Source of the DNA: a bacterium
Lineage (GTDB): Bacteria; Acidobacteriota; Thermoanaerobaculia; Multivoradales; JAHEKO01
Direction: 5' to 3'
Assembly (NCBI GenBank): GCA_024224155.1
Contig: JAAENP010000015.1
Coordinates: forward strand, 1-59,304
DNA length: 59,304 nucleotides
Shown here: piece by piece, positions 24,838-33,327 of the stretch
Layout: every line of letters begins with the position of its first letter
How positions within the stretch are numbered: position 1 is the first letter of the stretch
Program-made: the position numbers and the translations under genes
Notes under the pieces: generated by a model
Databases searched by the model: none
Told to the model about the DNA's origin: nothing
What the model saw: the letters and a program-made list of their open reading frames with translations, nothing else

Positions 24838-26171
24838 TGCCGATGATCGAAATCCCCGAACGCGAGCAGCAAGCCCTGAGAGAGGCTGGACACACGGAGG
24901 TCTCCCGAGCCGTGGCCGCACTGCTGGTGGTGCTCCTGCTTGTGACTATCTCGGGTGTTCCACTGCTCCAGGCGGTCCTGGCAGACGGCGCCGGCGCCAT
25001 GGAGGTGGCCATGGGCGCTTTGCCCGAAGTCGCCCGAACCGCTCGACAAGAAGGTCTCGTGGCAGCCAACCGTCGGCTTCTGGCGGAAATCGATCAGTTC
25101 GAAGAGACCCTCGAAGAGGAGTCGTTTCTCCGACGCTGGGTCCTGCCCCCCGCTCAGCGTCTGCTCACCGAGTCTCTGGGAGTCGGTAACGAGCAGGCAT
25201 ATCTGGGTCGCGACGGCTGGCTTTTCTTTCGCGACGACTTCGATCACGTCACCGGCCGCGGATTCCTCGAGCCCCGGGTGTTGAAGAGCGAGCATGTCGA
25301 GGGCTCTCGGACAGCCAACCCGCTGCCGGCGATCGTCGGCCTTCACAGCGACCTCGCGGCCCGGGGAATCGAGCTGGTGGTCATGCCGACACCGGTCAAG
25401 CCGACCCTTTATCCCGAGTTGCTGACCAGCGGAGCGAGCGGCGAGGCCTTGATCCACAACCCGTCCTTCGACGATCTGCTTGACCGTCTCGAAGCGGAGG
25501 GCGTGACCGTATTCGATCCGGCGACCGTTCTCGCCGATGCCAAAGCGCGTGGCGAAGGACCTCTCTATCTGCGTACGGATACCCACTGGGCTCCTCACGC
25601 GGTGGAGCTTTCGGCCCGAGCGCTCGCCTCTTTGCTGGAGGATCTGGTTGAGTTGAGCCGTCCGTCGAGCAAACCGTTCGTCCGACGCGGAGCCTCGGTC
25701 TCTGGCCCCGGCGATATCGCTCGCATGCTCGAGCATCCCCGAACGGGTGAGTCCTCGACCTCGGAGCGAACCGAAGTTTCGAGAGTCCTGACTCACCAAG
25801 GCCGGCCCTGGAAACCGGATCGCGAATCGGAGGTTCTCCTACTGGGCGACAGCTTCACCAACATCTACTCGGACACGGCGCTGGGCTGGGGTACCGGCGC
25901 GGGCCTGGCCGAGCAGCTGAGCTTCGAGCTCGGCCGGAGCGTCGATCGCATTGCCTTGAACGCGGGCGGCGCCTGGTCCTCGCGGCAGGCTCTGGCACGC
26001 GGCGTCTCCACCAGCGCCGGCAGCACCGGCAGCACCGGCGTCGATCGCCTGGCCGGTAAGCGCGTCGTCGTCTACCAGTTCGCCACCCGGGAGCTCTCCA
26101 AGGGTGATTGGAAGGTGATCGAGCTAGCCGACCAGGGTGTAGAGCCTGAGATCCATCGGCCCTTGCAGTAG
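24837..26171 (+). CDS. AlgJ/AlgX-like SGNH O-acetyltransferase
   Basis: A 444-residue protein with one N-terminal membrane helix (about 25-45) and an SGNH-hydrolase-like periplasmic domain: GRDGWLFFRDD, the catalytic pair in TDTHWAPH and the nucleophile Ser in LLLGDSFTN. It would receive the acyl group from the MBOAT partner and place it on a polysaccharide. The start overlaps the MBOAT stop codon (TGATG); a second ATG six bases on is also possible. A short Ser-Thr-Gly repeat (SAGSTGSTG) near the C-terminus comes from a 9-base tandem repeat. Only the C-terminal half of the long reading frame that begins at 23490 is coding. Confidence 0.9.
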   Translation: MPMIEIPEREQQALREAGHTEVSRAVAALLVVLLLVTISGVPLLQAVLADGAGAMEVAMGALPEVARTARQEGLVAANRRLLAEIDQFEETLEEESFLRRWVLPPAQRLLTESLGVGNEQAYLGRDGWLFFRDDFDHVTGRGFLEPRVLKSEHVEGSRTANPLPAIVGLHSDLAARGIELVVMPTPVKPTLYPELLTSGASGEALIHNPSFDDLLDRLEAEGVTVFDPATVLADAKARGEGPLYLRTDTHWAPHAVELSARALASLLEDLVELSRPSSKPFVRRGASVSGPGDIARMLEHPRTGESSTSERTEVSRVLTHQGRPWKPDRESEVLLLGDSFTNIYSDTALGWGTGAGLAEQLSFELGRSVDRIALNAGGAWSSRQALARGVSTSAGSTGSTGVDRLAGKRVVVYQFATRELSKGDWKVIELADQGVEPEIHRPLQ

Positions 26172-26216
26172 CTCGCCCATGCGCGAACGACCGCTGCGAA
26201 TGTGGTCGGTATCGCG

Positions 26217-26246
26217 GTCAGCCTGCGCTATTATTTCCAGGCTGAC
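26217..26246. promoter_or_regulatory. Inverted repeat spanning a -10-like box before the parA gene
   Basis: Perfect nine-base arms (GTCAGCCTG / CAGGCTGAC) flank a 12-base AT-rich centre containing TATTAT. The repeat ends five bases before the AGGGAG ribosome site of parA. It could be an operator over the parA promoter or a terminator for the acylation operon. No matching -35 box is clear. Confidence 0.5.
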
Positions 26247-26261
26247 AATTAGGGAGTGAGC

Positions 26262-27119
26262 GTGATCACAGCTGTTACCTCCAGAAAGGGCGGCGTCTCG
26301 AAGACGACGACGGCCGTGAACCTGGCGGCGGCTCTCGCCGGCATCGGTAAGCGTGTGTTGCTCGTGGATCTCGACAGCCAGGCCTCCGCCTCGCTTTCGT
26401 TAGGCGTGCCACGCTCCGCCTTGTTCCCCTGCCTCGCCGACGTCCTGCTCGGCTCCCGTCCGGCCGCCGACACGATTCGCTCCACCGCCACCCTCGGGCT
26501 CGACCTGATCACGGCTTCGACGGATCTGCAGAGCTTCGATCGCGAGATCGGCAACCGGCCGGGCCGCGAAGCCTGCCTCAAGAACGCCCTGGAGCCCATC
26601 GTTTCTCGCTACGACTTCGTCATGCTCGACTGTCCACCTCATCACTCGCTGCTGTCTCTCAACGGGTTGGTGGCGGCGGACAACTTCATGGTGCCGATCG
26701 TGCCCCATTACCTAGCAGTCACGAGCCTGGAACCGCTTCTCTGGGCGGCCGAGCGACTCCCGGCCGCCTACGGCGTCCGACCGCGACTGCTCGGGATTGT
26801 CATGACCCAGGTCGACTACCGGACCAAAGCCGCTCGCACCAACGCCACGAGAATCCGCGAGCGATTCGGCGATGCCGTGTTCGCCGTCGAGATCCGAGTC
26901 AACGTGCGCCTGGCGGAAGCGCCCGAGGCCGGCAAAACGATTTTCGAGTTCGACCCCACATCCACGGGCGCCAGATCGTACCGGCTCCTGGCCGCCGAGA
27001 TGCTGATGCGGGCTCGTGGGGCCGGAGCCGCAAGGACGGGCGCTCACGACTCTCGACCCACCACCGCCTCGGCTCGGGCGAGCTTCAACGCCTACCGGCC
27101 TGCGGACGGCGTCCACTAA
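26262..27119 (+). CDS. Orphan ParA/MinD-family ATPase
   Basis: A 285-residue deviant Walker ATPase: KGGVSKTTT in place of the usual KGGVGKTT, VDLDSQASAS, and switch II DCPPHHS. The last 40 residues are Ala/Arg/Ser rich and probably disordered. GTG at 26262 is preferred to GTG at 26256 because the ribosome site AGGGAG is then five bases away. No ParB gene or parS-like site is nearby, so cargo positioning (protein cluster or carboxysome-like ATPase role) is as likely as chromosome segregation. Confidence 0.85.
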   Translation: MITAVTSRKGGVSKTTTAVNLAAALAGIGKRVLLVDLDSQASASLSLGVPRSALFPCLADVLLGSRPAADTIRSTATLGLDLITASTDLQSFDREIGNRPGREACLKNALEPIVSRYDFVMLDCPPHHSLLSLNGLVAADNFMVPIVPHYLAVTSLEPLLWAAERLPAAYGVRPRLLGIVMTQVDYRTKAARTNATRIRERFGDAVFAVEIRVNVRLAEAPEAGKTIFEFDPTSTGARSYRLLAAEMLMRARGAGAARTGAHDSRPTTASARASFNAYRPADGVH

Positions 27120-27282
27120 GACCTTGGGCACCGCGCCCCGAAAACCCGAACTCCTCCTGATCTCTCGCGTAAGTCAAAGCGTGAGGGGAACGTCGCTTGG
27201 GCACGGCCTGGGCCACGATCGGCCTTGCCCGGTCCACGAACCGAAAAAACAGCCCTCGGCCGGCGCCGCAGGTTGCTCTGTG

Positions 27283-27297
27283 GGCTTATAGTAAGCC
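27283..27297. other. Small hairpin in the parA-tricorn gap
   Basis: GGCTTA-TAG-TAAGCC, a perfect six-base stem with a TATAGT -10-like core, 51 bases before the tricorn start. The rest of the 229-base gap holds only GC-rich imperfect repeats and no recognisable gene. Confidence 0.25.
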
Positions 27298-27348
27298 GTG
27301 CCCGCGGCTCGCTCGCGCCTCATCCGAACAAGAAATGGGAGATTGTCG

Positions 27349-30300
27349 ATGAAACTGTCCGTCCGTATTCTGATTCTTGCCCTCACGCTCGGCGGACTCG
27401 CTCCGGTTTCAGTCGATGCAACCGTAGAACCGCACGCGGGAATGCTCCTCTATCCCGACGTCTCGGCCACCCACGTGGCGTTTCTCTACGCTAACGACCT
27501 CTGGCTGGTAGCCCGCGAGGGAGGCGTCGCAACCCCGTTGGCCAGCCCGCCCGGGCGGGAGGCCTACCCCAAGTTCAGCCCGGCCGGCGACACCCTGGCC
27601 TTCATGGGCAACTACGACGGCAACACCGATCTCTACACGGTGCCCGTGGATGGCGGCCTTCCGACGCGCCTGACCTACCACCCGGGAACCGAGATTCTGA
27701 CGGGCTGGACACCGGAAGGCGCGCTGATCTTCTACGCCGGCGGCCGGGGCGTTTATCCGCGCGTGCAGGAACTCTATACCGTTTCGGTGGAGGGCGGACT
27801 GCCCACCAAAGTGCCTGTGCCCTACGGCGCGGTGGGCGCGATCAGTGCCGACGGCAAGTGGCTCGCCTATACCCCGCACACCCGCGACTTCCGCACTTGG
27901 AAGCGATACCGCGGCGGCACCGCTACCGACATCTGGCTTTTCAACCTCGAGGACTTCAGCTCGAAGAAGATCACCGACTGGGAAGGCACCGACACGCTGC
28001 CCATGTGGCAAGGAGACAAGGTCTACTACCTCTCGGACGCCGGCCCAAATCACCGGCTCAACATCTGGGTCTACGACAGCGAAAGCGAACAACATCGCCA
28101 GGTGACCTCTTACTCCGACTACGACGTCAAGTGGCCCTCGATCGGTCCCGGCCCCTCGGGCCAGGGTGAGATCGTCTTCCAGCATGGTGCCGAGTTGAAG
28201 CTCCTAGATCTGGCGACCGAGGAGAGCCGCGCGATCGAGGTCGTCATCCCCGGTGACCGGCCCCGACTCCGGGAGCGGGCCGAGGACGTGGCCGAGCTGA
28301 TTCGCGGGCAGAACATCTCCTCGACGGGCAAGAGAGCCGTGGCCGATGCTCGCGGTGACATCTGGACGATACCGGCCGAGAACGGCTCCCCGATCAACCT
28401 GACCCGCACCAGCGGCGCCGCCGAGCACTCGCCGGCATGGAGTCCCGACGGACGATGGATCGCCTATATCTCGGACGAAACCGGCGAATACGAGCTCTAC
28501 GTCACTCAATCGGACGGCCTCGGTGAGAGCCGCAAGCTGACCGACGACAAGCTGCGCTATCTCTACCGTCTGGTCTGGTCCCCCGACTCGAAGAAGATCG
28601 CCTTCTGGGACCAGTCTTCGACCCTCTGGATCTCGGATCTGAACGGCGCCCTGACCCGGGTCTTCGAGGACCCCGGCTTGAACACACCCAGCGTGAGCTG
28701 GTCGTCCGACTCCGTCTGGTTGGCCTTCTCGGCGCCCGATTCCCGGCGGCAACCCAACCGCACGAGGCTCTACAACGTGAGCAAAGGCGAGCTACACGCG
28801 GTGACCGGCGGCATGTTCAACGACAGCTGGCCGACCTTCGACCGCGAGGGCAAGTATCTCTACCTCGCCTCTCAAAGAGAGTTCTCCCAGCCGATCTACG
28901 AAGACCTGGGAACCACCTGGGTCTACTCCCATCTCGATCGTCTCTACGCCGTGCCTCTCCAGGCCGACGGGAAGTCGCCGCTGGCACCCGAGAGCGACGG
29001 GGAAGAGTGGGACGACGGTGAGGCTGAAGACGAGGACAAGGACGACGACAAGAACAAAGGCAAGAAAAGAAAGAGGGACGACGGCGAGGCCAACGAAGAG
29101 GAGGACGAGGAACCCGAGCCGGTGAATGTCGATCTCGACGGCTTCGAGCGTCGGGCAGTGCAGCTTCCCGTCGATCAGGGCAACTTCGCCTTCCTGGCGG
29201 TGAACGACGAGGGACAACTGCTGTACTCCCGGCTCCCGGCGGCCGATCTGCTCGGCAAACCGGCGATCCAGCTCCTCGATCTCGAGGACGACGACGAGCC
29301 CGAGAAGACGGTCCTCGAAGGTCCGCAGAGATTCGCGATGTCGGCCGACGGCAAGAAGATCCTGGCGCTCGAGGACTCGAAGATGGCGATCGTGGAAGCC
29401 AAGGTCGACCAGAAGATGAAGCCCCTGTCCACCGCCGGGATGAGAACGGCCATCGACCCGCGCCAGGAGTGGCGCCAGATTTTCACCGAGGCCTGGCGCC
29501 ATGAGCGCGACTTCTTCTACGACCCCAACATGCACGGTGTCGACTGGGAGGCCGTGCGTCGGCAGTACGAGCCGATGCTCGAAGATTGCGCTTCTCGGGA
29601 CGACGTCACCTACGTCATCCGGGAGATGATCTCCGAGCTCAACGTCGGCCATGCCTACTACCGGCCGAGCCATGACGACGAAGCTCCCGATGTGTCGGTG
29701 GGCCTTCTGGGCGCCGACTTCGCGCTCGAGAACGGCGCCTACCGCATTGCAAGAATCGTGGAAGGCGGACCCTGGGACGTCGACGCGCGCGGGCCGCTGA
29801 GCCAGCCGGGCTTGGACGTCGCTGTCGGCGATTACGTTCTCGCGGTCAACGGCTCTCCCCTCGACGCCACCAAGGATCCCTGGGCTTCCTTTCAGGGAAT
29901 GGGTGACCGCACCGTGACCCTCACCGTGAGCGCCAAGCCGACCGTCGACGACTCGGCCAGGCAGGTCGTCGTCGAGCTGCTCGGCAGCGAGAGCGACTTG
30001 AGGTATCGCAGCTGGGTCGAAGCCAACCGCGCCTACGTCGAAGAGCACACAGAGGGGCGGGTCGGCTACATCTACGTTCCCAACACCGGACGCAACGGTC
30101 AAAACGAGCTAGTGCGCCAGTTCTTCGGACAGCTCCACAAGGATGCCCTGATCATCGACGAGCGCTGGAACGGCGGCGGGCAGGTGCCGACGCGATTCAT
30201 CGAGCTCCTGAACCGGCCGGTCGCGAACTACTGGTCGCAGCGCGAGGGCGAAGACATCGTCTGGCCCCCGGACGCCCACCACGGACCCAAGTGCATGCTG

Positions 30301-30684
30301 ATCAACAGCCTCGCGGGCTCGGGCGGTGACTACTTTCCGTTCTGGTTTCGCGAAACCGGACTGGGCAAGCTCATCGGCACCCGCACCTGGGGCGGTCTGG
30401 TGGGCTACAGCGGCACACCGCCTTTGATCGACGGCACCAGAATCACCGCACCCGACTTCGGGTTCTACGAGAAGGACGGAACCTGGGGTATCGAGGGGCA
30501 CGGCGTCGAGCCCGACATCGAGGTCATCGACGACCCGGCCGACATGGTCGGCGGCAAGGATCCTCAGCTCGAAGCGGCCGTCGCACACATGCTCGAAGAG
30601 CTCGAGACCAACGCCTATCAACCGCCCACGCCGCCGGCCTTCCCGGATCGCTCCGGCATGGGCCTGGCACCCGAGGACTATTGA
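27349..30684 (+). CDS. Exported tricorn-type protease
   Basis: An 1111-residue protein with a signal peptide (ILILALTLGGLAPVSVDA), two beta-propeller segments (about 25-320 and 330-560, with FSPAGDTLAFMG and WSPDGRWIAYIS repeats), a linker with a long acid/base-rich stretch, a PDZ-like domain (about 770-860) and a C-terminal S41-like protease core. Tricorn catalytic parts are visible: His in ELNVGHAYY, Ser in AGSGGDYF and Glu in GIEGHGVEPDIE. It should cut peptides in the periplasm. The start is the ATG with GGGAG seven bases upstream; 17 codons further upstream are open but unsupported. Confidence 0.9.
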   Translation: MKLSVRILILALTLGGLAPVSVDATVEPHAGMLLYPDVSATHVAFLYANDLWLVAREGGVATPLASPPGREAYPKFSPAGDTLAFMGNYDGNTDLYTVPVDGGLPTRLTYHPGTEILTGWTPEGALIFYAGGRGVYPRVQELYTVSVEGGLPTKVPVPYGAVGAISADGKWLAYTPHTRDFRTWKRYRGGTATDIWLFNLEDFSSKKITDWEGTDTLPMWQGDKVYYLSDAGPNHRLNIWVYDSESEQHRQVTSYSDYDVKWPSIGPGPSGQGEIVFQHGAELKLLDLATEESRAIEVVIPGDRPRLRERAEDVAELIRGQNISSTGKRAVADARGDIWTIPAENGSPINLTRTSGAAEHSPAWSPDGRWIAYISDETGEYELYVTQSDGLGESRKLTDDKLRYLYRLVWSPDSKKIAFWDQSSTLWISDLNGALTRVFEDPGLNTPSVSWSSDSVWLAFSAPDSRRQPNRTRLYNVSKGELHAVTGGMFNDSWPTFDREGKYLYLASQREFSQPIYEDLGTTWVYSHLDRLYAVPLQADGKSPLAPESDGEEWDDGEAEDEDKDDDKNKGKKRKRDDGEANEEEDEEPEPVNVDLDGFERRAVQLPVDQGNFAFLAVNDEGQLLYSRLPAADLLGKPAIQLLDLEDDDEPEKTVLEGPQRFAMSADGKKILALEDSKMAIVEAKVDQKMKPLSTAGMRTAIDPRQEWRQIFTEAWRHERDFFYDPNMHGVDWEAVRRQYEPMLEDCASRDDVTYVIREMISELNVGHAYYRPSHDDEAPDVSVGLLGADFALENGAYRIARIVEGGPWDVDARGPLSQPGLDVAVGDYVLAVNGSPLDATKDPWASFQGMGDRTVTLTVSAKPTVDDSARQVVVELLGSESDLRYRSWVEANRAYVEEHTEGRVGYIYVPNTGRNGQNELVRQFFGQLHKDALIIDERWNGGGQVPTRFIELLNRPVANYWSQREGEDIVWPPDAHHGPKCMLINSLAGSGGDYFPFWFRETGLGKLIGTRTWGGLVGYSGTPPLIDGTRITAPDFGFYEKDGTWGIEGHGVEPDIEVIDDPADMVGGKDPQLEAAVAHMLEELETNAYQPPTPPAFPDRSGMGLAPEDY

Positions 30685-30712
30685 TCCCGAATCGCTTGAC
30701 AGACTCGGCGCC

Positions 30713-31189
30713 GTGAATCGTCGCGAGCCAGATCGAGCCGCCGTTCGGTTCCCGCCGGTCTTCGTGTTCCTACTGGCCGTAGGCGCCGGCGTGCTTCTCG
30801 ACAGGCTGCTATTGCCCCTACCGCTCGGGCTGCCGGAGCTCGTCCGGGTCTCTGCGGCCTGGGGAGCGGCGCTCTTCGGCACCGGTTTCATCGTCACTGC
30901 GCTGGCTCTCTTTCACCGCACCCGCCAAGATCCGGAACCCTGGAAGAGCACTCCCGAGATGATCTTCAAGGGCCCGTATCGTATGACTCGCAATCCGATG
31001 TATCTGGGCATGGCCCTCCTGCAAGGGGCCGCCGGTCTCTGGAAATCGAATGGCTGGATCATCGGCCTGTTGCCTCTCGCCCTGCTCGGCGTCTACCTGA
31101 TCGCCATCCGGCCCGAAGAAGTCTATTTGGAGCGCAAGTTCGGCGATGCCTACCGCGACTACAGGGCTAGGGTCCGACGGTGGCTCTAA
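30713..31189 (+). CDS. Isoprenylcysteine-methyltransferase-like membrane protein
   Basis: A 158-residue protein with about four membrane helices and the C-terminal ICMT/PEMT signature: GPYRMTRNPMYLGM, then RPEEVYLERKFGDAYRDY. Such enzymes methylate lipids or small molecules in the membrane with SAM; bacterial members mostly have unknown substrates. The start is GTG, 28 bases after the tricorn stop codon, with no clear ribosome site. Possible co-transcription with the protease has no obvious functional meaning. Confidence 0.8.
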   Translation: MNRREPDRAAVRFPPVFVFLLAVGAGVLLDRLLLPLPLGLPELVRVSAAWGAALFGTGFIVTALALFHRTRQDPEPWKSTPEMIFKGPYRMTRNPMYLGMALLQGAAGLWKSNGWIIGLLPLALLGVYLIAIRPEEVYLERKFGDAYRDYRARVRRWL

Positions 31190-31225
31190 GGCGCTCAGGC
31201 CGAGCGCGGCGGCCACGGTCTGGTC

Positions 31226-31678
31226 TTATTCTCGGATTTTCTTGGCCAGGACTAGAACCGTAAGCCCGAAAGCGGCTACGAATGGTCCCTCCCAGGCGGT
31301 CCATAGCCTGGGGAGTCCCTCGGCCCAGTCAACGATCAGGAGCACCACGCCGAGCAGCATGACGCTCCCTCCCAGGTAGGTCACGATCGGGCGGTACCGG
31401 CGAAGGTCGAAGGAGACGACCCAAAACAGGCCTCCCAAGAGCGCATAGAAGGCCGAAGTGGATCGCGCCAGATACCAGACAACGGGCGCCTCGGGAAGTG
31501 CCCCCATTCCCAGACTCGAGTGAATGGAGATCATCCACGAGTGCGGCGCCGCGACGAAAACCAGAGCCGTCAAGGACGAGGTGCCCAGGAGCCGCAGCAG
31601 AAGCGCGAGCGCCTGCTTCGGCAGCTCGGAGTCCTCGCGGCCGGGTTGGCGGGTCCAACCTGGTTCATGAACCGACAC
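31226..31678 (-). CDS. Four-helix membrane protein, last gene of the Mla operon
   Basis: A 150-residue protein with four hydrophobic segments (about 30-48, 70-87, 97-115, 125-145) and the short motif WTAWEGP near the end. No known family was recognised. It is clearly related to the protein at 49082-49507: both share LLRxLG, a helix beginning W(M), a R-S-x-x-A-x-YAL-x-G stretch, a DxRRY block and a final WEGP. GTG start, nine bases after the PqiC-like stop codon. The paralogue lies elsewhere, so its role need not be confined to lipid transport. Confidence 0.75.
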   Translation of the reverse strand: MSVHEPGWTRQPGREDSELPKQALALLLRLLGTSSLTALVFVAAPHSWMISIHSSLGMGALPEAPVVWYLARSTSAFYALLGGLFWVVSFDLRRYRPIVTYLGGSVMLLGVVLLIVDWAEGLPRLWTAWEGPFVAAFGLTVLVLAKKIRE

Positions 31679-31687
31679 GTCTCGGAA

Positions 31688-32347
31688 TCACCCGAGGGCG
31701 GCCGCCAGGCTCGCCCGCGCCTGGTCGAGCAGACCCTCGAAGGCTCGGTTGAAGTGGCCGATCGCCTCGCCGCCGCCCGAGTTGCCGCTGCCGGTCAGGG
31801 TCTCCTGCCAGAGGGTCTCCCCTTCCGTATCGACCAGCTCGACTTCGATCACGATCCGGGCCTCGCGAGTCGAAGTCGAATCGACTTCTTCGAATTGCTT
31901 CACTCGCCCCCGGAGCCACGCGGTATAGCTGCCGATGGAGCTCGTCGGCTCGATGCTCGCGACACCGGGCGTTCGCCGCAGGCCTTCTCCGAGCGCCACC
32001 GCAACCAAGCGACCCAACGGCGAGGCCCAACGATGGTAGGTGTAGAAGCCCACCTCGGTGGAGCTTGGATCGGGCCGGTATACCAATCGGTCCTGGTCAT
32101 AGGGCGGATCGACCGCAAAGGACTCGACTCCGATCGCCAGTCCCTCACTGTCGGAAGCCGCGACACCCGCGACACCCGCGACACCCGCGGCGCTCGCGTG
32201 CGGAGCGAGAAGCACGTAGTAGTGGGTCTCGGGCAAGCCGCCGGCACAGCCCGATACGGCCGCTGCGAGAAACCAGGCCGGGAGCCTGGGCCACAGCTTC
32301 GCCGGGAATCCGGAACGTGGGCTCCGAGGGCGCCTTCGACGGATCAT
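31688..32347 (-). CDS. PqiC-like ABC transport auxiliary lipoprotein
   Basis: A 219-residue protein with a basic N-terminus, a hydrophobic leader and lipobox AVSGC (Cys about 34). The ETHYYVL strand, IGVESFAVDPPYDQDRLVYR and the tail pattern agree with the PqiC/YmbA family. Such lipoproteins sit in the outer membrane and cooperate with MCE proteins. The ATG overlaps the MlaD stop codon (ATGA). A 9-base tandem repeat adds GVA triplets just after the mature N-terminus. Confidence 0.85.
   Translation of the reverse strand: MIRRRRPRSPRSGFPAKLWPRLPAWFLAAAVSGCAGGLPETHYYVLLAPHASAAGVAGVAGVAASDSEGLAIGVESFAVDPPYDQDRLVYRPDPSSTEVGFYTYHRWASPLGRLVAVALGEGLRRTPGVASIEPTSSIGSYTAWLRGRVKQFEEVDSTSTREARIVIEVELVDTEGETLWQETLTGSGNSGGGEAIGHFNRAFEGLLDQARASLAAALG
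32161..32187. repeat. In-frame 9-bp tandem repeat in the PqiC-like gene
   Basis: Three copies of CGACACCCG (plus strand), each adding a Gly-Val-Ala triplet near the start of the mature lipoprotein. Copy number change would keep the frame. Confidence 0.8.
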
Positions 32348-33327
32348 TCCGGTTTCTCCTCCGGCATGCGCTCGGGTGCGCGCGGATACCGCAACAGCAA
32401 GCTCGGCCGTTCCTTGAGGGTTTGAGACAGCGACTTCAAGTTCGCCGCAGCTTCGCGCAGATCCCGCACCATCGCCTCCATCTCGACACGGTTCCCTTCC
32501 ACCGCGGAGAGTGCACCTCGCGCCGATCCCATCGTCTGGTTGACCGAGTCGAGCAAACCCGACAGCCGCTCTCCGTCCGTGCCGACGGCGCGGCGCAGAT
32601 CGCCCGCGAGGGACCCGATCTCCGCGGTCACCTCCGGCACTCCGCCGATGCCCTCCTCGATCTCCCCGGCCAGCAGGTCGAGATGAGCGACCAGTTCCGC
32701 CAAACCCGGCCCCACCTCTTCGAGGGTCGGGCGGAGCACCTTCAGCGTTTCGGCCACGGCCTCCAGGTTCTCCGCCGAGAGCAGCTCTTGCAGGCCGCCC
32801 ATGACCGGGTCGATGGTTCCGTTGAGCCGCTCCACGAGCACGGTCGTCTGGTCGAGCAGCTCGGGCAGCCGGTCCGTCGCCTGCCCCAAACCCTCGAGGG
32901 TGTGGGTAAGCGTCCCACCTTCGACACCCATGATCAGGCTGCCTTCCGGCAGCGGCGGTGCGTCCGCCGGCCCCGCCACGATCTCCAGGTACGGCGCGCC
33001 CAAAAGACCATCGGTCGTGATTCGGGCTGCACTACCGGTGGTGATCGTCAATGCTCGGTCCAGTGCCACTCGAAATACCACCGGCCACTCCTGCCCGGGG
33101 CGAAGCTCGATCTTCTTGACCCGTCCAGCCTCGATGCCCGATACCCTGACTCGATCGCCCCGGCGGACTCCGCTCGACCCCTTCATCAACACCTCGTAGC
33201 TCACTTGCCGGCCCGCGAGCGGCTTGAACCCGACGATCCAGAGAATGCCGGCCCCGAGAATCACGAGCGCAACGAACACGAACACCCCCGCCCGGACCTC
33301 GCTCCGCTCGCTGGACTCTCTAGTCAA
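32344..33327 (-). CDS. mlaD: MlaD-like MCE-domain protein
   Basis: A 327-residue substrate-binding subunit: one N-terminal helix (about 12-33), a single MCE domain (about 38-115, with RGDRVRVSGIEAGRVKKIEL and LLGAPYLEI) and a long C-terminal alpha-helical region (about 120-310) of heptad character. MCE proteins form hexameric rings that carry lipids between the membranes. Start is TTG at 33325-33327 with GGAGGAGG upstream, overlapping the end of the mlaF-like gene by eight bases. Confidence 0.88.
   Translation of the reverse strand: MTRESSERSEVRAGVFVFVALVILGAGILWIVGFKPLAGRQVSYEVLMKGSSGVRRGDRVRVSGIEAGRVKKIELRPGQEWPVVFRVALDRALTITTGSAARITTDGLLGAPYLEIVAGPADAPPLPEGSLIMGVEGGTLTHTLEGLGQATDRLPELLDQTTVLVERLNGTIDPVMGGLQELLSAENLEAVAETLKVLRPTLEEVGPGLAELVAHLDLLAGEIEEGIGGVPEVTAEIGSLAGDLRRAVGTDGERLSGLLDSVNQTMGSARGALSAVEGNRVEMEAMVRDLREAAANLKSLSQTLKERPSLLLRYPRAPERMPEEKPE

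Noticed and set aside
26251-26262. GTG at 26256 as the parA start
   Set aside because: It overlaps the ribosome site AGGGAG; the next in-frame GTG has correct spacing.
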